Assembly (NCBI GenBank): GCA_033807695.1
Contig: CM066303.1
Location: forward strand, 1,364,001 to 1,428,000
From: Daedaleopsis sinensis
Lineage: Eukaryota; Basidiomycota; Agaricomycetes; Polyporales; Polyporaceae
Reading direction: 5' to 3'
Length of the DNA: 64,000 nt
The notes under the pieces were generated by a model that saw nothing but the letters and a program-made list of their open reading frames with translations, made no database searches and was not told the DNA's origin. This document shows, piece after piece, positions 58,582 through 64,000 of the stretch. The first letter of the stretch is position 1. Each line of letters starts with the position of its first letter. Made by a program: the position numbers and the translations under genes.

Positions 58582-59284
58582 GTGGCAGGCGAACAGCTCA
58601 CCTCGAGCGGCGGTCGTTTCACCTGACGTCCCCGAGCCTCGCTCATGGGCATCGGGAGTCGGTAACGACAAGGATCGTAGCACGCACCGAAATTATTCCT
58701 GTCTCGTTGCTTCTTGTCACAGAATAATACTCGGATCGTCTCCCTGACCTGCGGCCGTGTGTGTCACTGTGTGCGAGGTGCCAATTATTTACGCAACTAC
58801 TACTACCTTCGTGAGTTCCAGGGGAGCTCCTGGCCCCCGGTCGGTCGCTGCTCCCAAGATGTCCTCAACCACTAGGTTTGTCTCAAACCCCTCTCACGGG
58901 TTGAAACGGCCATGGCGCGGCGCCGGAGGGTTCTCGTACGAGGCTAGACCACGACATCCCAGCAATGCCGTCCATGACGCAGATACATGTGCAGTAGGGT
59001 ATCTGCAGGTGCACCAGTGCCTGCACCATCATTATCACCGCTAAGTATCTAGCATAATTTGACTTAGTGCTCCGCGAACATACGTTCGCTGACAACGTTC
59101 ACTTATACCCGACTTTAGACAGTATGGATTCGTGCTCCCCTTTCAGTAAATGATTTATAGCCGTTATAGATCTCAGAATCGGACTTCGCGCGCAAAATGT
59201 TACCGAGAACGGGTTGATTATACAGGGTATACTACAGCAGGGGTTACATCATGACGTAGTAGTGGTACAACGGTAGCAGGTCGT
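58582..59284. other. Intergenic region
   Basis: Between convergent SSP5 and the HSP12-like gene; no gene seen. Confidence 0.55.
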
Positions 59285-59675
59285 TTACTGGTTGCCCATA
59301 CCGAGGGCGTTCTTTGCCTTCTGGGTAATTGAAGGCTGGACAGAGGGTGGTGAGTCAGCGTCGACAATCCAACCGGGACAGTGCTCAGCAGAAGCTCACC
59401 TTGTCCTCGTTCGAGTTGCCGCTGACCGCGTCGCCGGCCTTCTGGGTGTATGACTTCTCGCTCTCGGGCTGCATCGTCGACGCCGCAGAGTCCATGTTGC
59501 CCTTGAACTTGTCACCGAAGTGCTCACGAGTGGTCTTCTCGGAGTCGGGCTAGAGTGATGCGAGATTGTCAGCGCCGTCGCAAACAGGGCCACGAGGACC
59601 GTCGCAGGAGTCAGTACACACCTTAAGCGCGGCGGTGGTCTTGTCAGAGAGGGACTGGCGGCCGTGGTCGGACAT
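59285..59675 (-). CDS. hsp12: Heat shock protein 9/12 family protein
   Basis: Three exons (59675-59622, 59549-59400, 59335-59285) splice in phase 0 into 84 residues starting MSDHGRQSLSDKTTAALK. The repeated Lys/Glu/Gln/Ser-rich pattern (PDSEKTTREHFGDKFKGNMD, QPESEKSYTQKAGDAVSG, ITQKAKNALGMGNQ) and the length match the HSP9/HSP12 family of small hydrophilic stress proteins. These are unfolded in solution, become helical at membranes, and are induced by heat, osmotic stress and stationary phase. The gene symbol follows the yeast name of the family; orthology is not proved. A TATA box lies about 110 bp upstream (59785-59791, minus strand). Confidence 0.9.
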
Positions 59676-60477
59676 GGTGGTTAAGAGAGTAGTGGTAGAG
59701 TGATGTAGAAGAGATGAGTGGTTGTGGGTTGTGGTCGTGGAAGAGTCGTGAGTTGATGCTCTCTTCGCTGCTGAAGATGAAAGGCTTTATAGGTTCTCGC
59801 CGTTGCCAGGTAGCGCCGGACTAGTCTGGTCGAGATGACGTTTGCTGGAGTGGTTGGCACTCACCTGAGAGTCTCCTCTCCTCATGCGCCACACCGAGAA
59901 CCAATGCCAAGCGATGACGTCGGCCCTCGGACTTGATGTAGCAGGATGACGCAATGTTTGATGGGGACTCGAGCGTCTACACTACCTTTTCTGGTCAAGT
60001 TCTATAGCGGTCTTCATCAGGAATTGTGGACAGTGGAAGAGTTGTGGGGTTTGTGACGTACTGTAGAGACCTGTAACCTGTATATATTGTGACGATGGGC
60101 CATGAGCCTCTTCACCAAGTACAAAGACTTGTCTGTGTCGCGGTGCGTTACAGGCCTGTCACAGAATACGTCAGTGTATGTGGTACTAGTAGTAGTACTG
60201 TGGCCCACACAGTTGGAGCATCAAATGGTAGTCGAGTGGGGTGTTGAGACCACATACTACCTCCGAGGTCGAGAGTCACCTGTCGGCCAATGGCAAGAGC
60301 CCAGATCCCTTACGGCTGCTGTCAGAAGTCGAACGCTGTGACAAGTCTCGTAGTCTAGAATCCCGCTAAGACAGATTTCAGCAAGGCTGAACGCTTTGCT
60401 ATTGGGACCAAATATAAGTACACAGGCTCAAACGTCCATCCCTTCTGGGCAGTATCCGCAGGGGCCTTTAAGGACGA
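59676..60477. other. Intergenic region with HSP12 promoter
   Basis: The minus-strand TATAAAG at 59785-59791 belongs to the HSP12-like gene. The remainder up to the AAD2 stop holds no gene I can support. Confidence 0.55.
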
Positions 60478-62059
60478 ATCGGCTGGGCACGCGGCCACCT
60501 GACCAGGTTCGCCGAGCTCGTGTACATGGCAGTATAGTTTGTTCCTTCTCCCTGTGGCAATAATCATTAAGACAAATAGAGCACCTCATGTTGTGGAGTT
60601 CCTTACAAGTGAGGCCATCGGGAAGCCGAGGTCGAAAGACAGAGCGCTCTCGAGGAACTTGATCTGTTCGTCGGAGAGCGAGACATCCAGAGCCTCAATG
60701 TTGGTGTGAAGCTGTTCGACCTTCCTTCCGCCGATGATTGGGAATACATACGTCGTCTTCTGCATGACGTACGCAATCGCGACTGACCAGGTTCGTTGTC
60801 AGTCAGACGGAACGGAGAGCAATGGCGAGACGCGTATCAACGCGATTGATGTACTCACCAGCTTGGATGTTGGAGCCGACCTGCTTAGCGACCTCTTCAA
60901 GTGCCTTGCACACCTTACGCTCGTCCTCAGTCCTCTCCCATTCGGGCCCATATACCGTGCGGCCTATCACAGAGGATCAACCATGAGCGTTTTAGCTCAC
61001 GTGGAGGTAGCGATGAGCCGAACGCACCTTTCTCGCCTGTCTGCTTGCGCCGTTCCTCCTCCTCGTCGGTTCGGATATGACCGCCGGCGAGCACTCGGAA
61101 AGGTGCGAGAGCCATGCCTACGTATAATGGGCTGTCAGTCCACAGAGGGAAGACAAGCTCGGGGTCCCGGGGGACACTTCACCTTCGGCCCTGGCCATCG
61201 GGATGATATCGCGCTCGAAGTCGCGCTGGAGGATACTCCACGAGCCTTGGTAGATCGCGAACTGCGTCTTGCCGTTCGAGCGCGCGTACTGGTTCGCCCT
61301 CGAGACGATCCACGCCGGGGTGTCCGAGATTCCCTGTATCACGAGAGTGCTCAGCAGGCGCACTGGCTCAGAGTATAGCGGGTTGGGTAGAGGGAGCGCA
61401 CCAAGTACAGGACCTTCCCGGAGACTACGAGGTTGTGAAGGCCGTTCATGACCTCCTCCACAGACGCCGTCCAGTCCCACTGAACACGGATGAGCAACGG
61501 CATCTCCAACAATTATGGGCGACCTACCCAGTGAACGTAGAGGATGTCGATGTAGTGCGTGCGGAGCTTCTTCAGGGATGCGTCGACCGAAAGGTACATC
61601 GACTTCACGCTGTTGCCCATGAACTGCACTTTCTGCCCGAATTCCTGCGCACGCATGTAGTTCCCCGTGTACTACCGACCGAGCACATGAGAGCATAGTC
61701 AGCACGCATGCATATACACACTATAGCACAGGTTCCGTCGCGGAACGCACCTTGGTTGCGATCACCATCTGGTCGCGGATCCCGCGCGCCTCCGTCCACT
61801 CGCCAATGAACTCCTCGGACGTGCCGTCCTGGTAGAGGTTCGCGGTGTCGATGAAGTTCCCGCCCGCGTCGTAGAACGCGTCGAGCAGCTTGAAGCTCGT
61901 CTCCTTGTTCATCGCGCCGAACCCGATATTCTCCCACTTGTCGCCGATGCTCATCGCGCCGAGGCAGAGCGGCGAGACGTGCACGCCCGCGAGCGGCGCG
62001 AGCTGGCGGTAGATCCCGAGCTTGGTCGGGGGTGCGGGGGCGGGCTGGAGGATGCTCAT
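60478..62059 (-). CDS. Aldo-keto reductase, aryl-alcohol-dehydrogenase type (AAD2)
   Basis: Multi-exon gene starting [20 protein letters not shown] and ending [11 protein letters not shown]. Motifs: [39 protein letters not shown] (Asp, Tyr), MVIATK (Lys), [13 protein letters not shown] (His), [85 protein letters not shown] and [19 protein letters not shown]. All four catalytic residues and the cofactor loop are present. It has the exon layout of AAD1 and closely similar sequence. The expected reaction is NADPH-dependent reduction of aromatic aldehydes; substrates cannot be told from sequence. Confidence 0.88.
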
Positions 62060-62638
62060 GGTGTTGGTCTGTTGGTCTGTCTCTGTGCTTTTGGGGTGAG
62101 GATGTGGGATAAGGGAAAGGAAGGGCGAGATGGTTCAAGTTGGAGTTGTAGAGCGACTGGGGAGGGAATTTATACGTCGCACAGACGAGCACCGTGAGTT
62201 ACGTCCTGTCGGAGTATGTGGTGGGTACTCACGTGTACCAAGTTTCGATGAGCACCTGGGCGTATAGCAAATGGCGGCCAGTATTGAGTACTGAGCACCA
62301 GGTTGCAGTGAGGCGTGGTTCGGGAGAAGCTGAGTCAGCCTTGGTGAGTAATAAAGTCCCGATTGCCCTTGGGTACAGGATGTTCCCAGCATATGCGGCG
62401 GATATTCTGTATGGAATGCGGAGGTTACGGTGGGTTACGTGGTGGCATAAACGACTCGGAGGCGCAAAACTCGTATTGCCCGAACCTTCAGCGCTTCAGC
62501 TTCGGTGTGCACCACTCCGAGTCTGCACTACTTACCACTTCTCGGATATATGGCTTGAAGAAACCCGCGCCTTCACATTCTCGAACGGTCTTCATCGAGG
62601 CACGCTGCCAGGAGCACTGCAGTCATACCTGTCAAGGT
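62060..62638. other. Intergenic region
   Basis: AAD2 promoter and AAD3 relic 3' flank; no gene seen. Confidence 0.5.
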
Positions 62639-63430
62639 TCAGAATATGCCGATGTATTTGAGACACAGCTCTTCGCTGGTGATGTTCGCGTGAGGGTGTT
62701 CGGCCTTACGCTCGCCGATGACAGGAAAGACGGACAACATCTTCTGCATGACAAATATGATAACGACTGCGAGCTCCGTGAGTAAACAGGCAGAGGGTTA
62801 CGACAGCAGAAGCGAGCGCACGAACCAGCATGTACGTTCTTCGAACACACCTACTCGGCGACTCCCTACAGTGCTTCGTACACCGCGCTGGCAAAGTTGA
62901 GTACAAGGACAGCGTGAGCTGACCTGCATAGTATTAACCTGGGCCCTATACTACCGAAATCTGGTCGCTCGTAGACAGATCCTTGCCATTCACCCTGTTC
63001 CGTGCGGATGCGCCTGCCACCGAGATTGACTGGTCAGGTGGCTGGTCGGATGGTAATTTCAGCATGGGAATGATCTCGCTCGTGCCGCAGGATCGATGCA
63101 GCGGGTTCGGAGCTTCTTCAAGTTGAGCGAGTCGTCGACCCAGCGTTGCCAAGTTACTGCATATTCTCTGCGAGATCATCACCCTTATACTCGGACGTAC
63201 GTGTACTGTTGTTTGTGGACATGAGTAGCAGCTTCGTGGCGCAAGCATCGACTGGGACTGACCTTCCCATGGCCACTGGCAGTTGACTTCTAGTTCATCA
63301 TGCTACATGGCCTTCACCCACTTGTCGCCAATGCTCACAATCGCGAAGCAGAGGGGTGAAACGTGCGAACACGCGAGAAATGTGAGCTAGTGTATATACC
63401 AAGAGGCTTGGTCGGAGGCGAGGGCATGGT
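62639..63430 (-). pseudogene. Decayed aryl-alcohol-dehydrogenase-like copy (AAD3)
   Basis: Pieces of the AAD frame survive in order on the minus strand. [10 protein letters not shown] lies near 63400-63430; HVSPLCFAIVSIGDKWVKAM followed by a stop near 63305-63365; a SEYKGDDLAEN-like piece near 63170-63205; and FVMQKMLSVFPVIGERKAEH near 62690-62755, ending at a stop at 62639. The exons carrying the Asp/Tyr, Lys and His catalytic residues are missing or unreadable, and frames break repeatedly. It is a tandem copy of AAD2 that has decayed. Confidence 0.75.
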
Positions 63431-63773
63431 CAATGTCAATGTCATGGCAGGAGGCAAGGGGATTGAGCGCCGGAAGAAGATCACGTGCCCAATGTTATTG
63501 TGGCTGCGGGCCAACGCCACAACGCTCGAAGTTGTTTGGTTCAAACCTCGTTGAATTCGGCGACAGTACTTAGGTTCTAAGAGTCTTCAAGCTTAGCTTC
63601 AAGCTCGAGCCCCAGGATCCAAGGCCTTGACATTCTGATCATATGTTTGAACGCAATCTCCGTCAAGGTCACTGAAGGTGCGTCATCTGCCCTTGACACT
63701 GGGGGTTGTGATTATCTGACAGATCTGCCTAGTACACTTGTCCCAATAGCCTCAGGTCGCCTCTGTAGAAATC

Positions 63774-63841
63774 ATGCAACTTTCACCAATGAAACTTCCT
63801 CTCGAGATCCTACTCGATGTCATAGACCAGTTGAACTTCTT
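63774..63841 (+). pseudogene. F-box-like gene start interrupted by a poly(T) insertion
   Basis: A frame starting at 63774 reads MQLSPMKLPLEILLDVIDQL, the typical opening of an F-box (LPxEILxxIxxxL), which recruits substrates to SCF ubiquitin ligases. Immediately after the following Asn the sequence enters a run of about 18 T and no F-box continuation follows to the end of the window. The simplest reading is a gene broken by a retroposon. The rest of the gene may resume beyond the window. Confidence 0.55.
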
Positions 63842-64000
63842 TTTTTTTTTTTTTTTCGGTGCTAGCCTTCGGTAGGGCCTGAGGCCCCCCGTCCAGGTTC
63901 AAGCGCAAAGGTATAGCAGCTCACGCTGCCGCACCGGTCGGGGGAAATGCAGTTACGCACACGGAATCAAACCACTGTGTGGGACTCCTGGGATAGACGC
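63842..64000 (-). mobile_element. Probable 3' end of a poly(A)-tailed retroposon
   Basis: Read on the minus strand, this segment ends in a poly(A) tract (63842-63858). Upstream, it carries GGTTTGATTCC at about 63961-63971, close to the internal B-box of tRNA-derived promoters (GGTTCGANTCC). This is what a tRNA-derived SINE, or the end of a LINE, would look like. The 5' part lies outside the window, so class and target duplication cannot be checked. Confidence 0.45.

Overview
The window is genomic DNA of a filamentous basidiomycete, most likely an agaricomycete. Genes carry many short introns (about 50-70 bp, GT-AG). The content is also typical: STE3-type pheromone receptors, CaaX lipopeptide pheromone precursors, HET-domain proteins, aryl-alcohol-dehydrogenase-like reductases and an HSP9/12-type stress protein. 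I cannot name the genus from the sequence alone.

The centrepiece, about 35-56 kb, is a B-type (pheromone/receptor) mating-type locus. It holds four STE3-like seven-helix receptors (35136-36698 +, 46730-45117 -, 47902-49785 +, 53130-54736 +) and five pheromone precursor genes. One of these, at 39096-38932 (-), encodes only about 54 residues and is easily missed. A sixth pheromone gene lies far to the left at 8447-8253 (-). By their tails the precursors form three pairs: GHFFCVIA, YSWCxxA and a YC(V/I)IA group. The receptors share three intron positions; the third receptor has one extra intron that splits an exon of constant length.

The left flank (1-31 kb) carries, in order: a small secreted cysteine-rich protein gene (SSP1), a HET-domain gene, an NmrA-like gene, the outlying pheromone gene, an eIF4B-like RRM gene, a leukotriene-A4-hydrolase-type M1 metalloprotease, SSP2, an aryl-alcohol-dehydrogenase-like reductase, a MYND-finger gene with an apparent one-base frameshift, SSP3, a second HET-domain gene, a decayed SSP4 and a single-pass membrane protein. 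The right flank (58-64 kb) has SSP5, an HSP12-like gene, a second aryl-alcohol-dehydrogenase-like gene, a decayed third copy, and an F-box-like start that runs into a poly(T) tract and a retroposon-like tail.

The flanks look dynamic. The first 1.1 kb is repeated in inverted orientation at about 22.9-24.1 kb. SSP, HET and AAD genes are all multicopy with decayed members. Non-coding repeats and inverted repeats sit between the mating-type genes. Regions between genes, where I could not support a gene, are listed as such.
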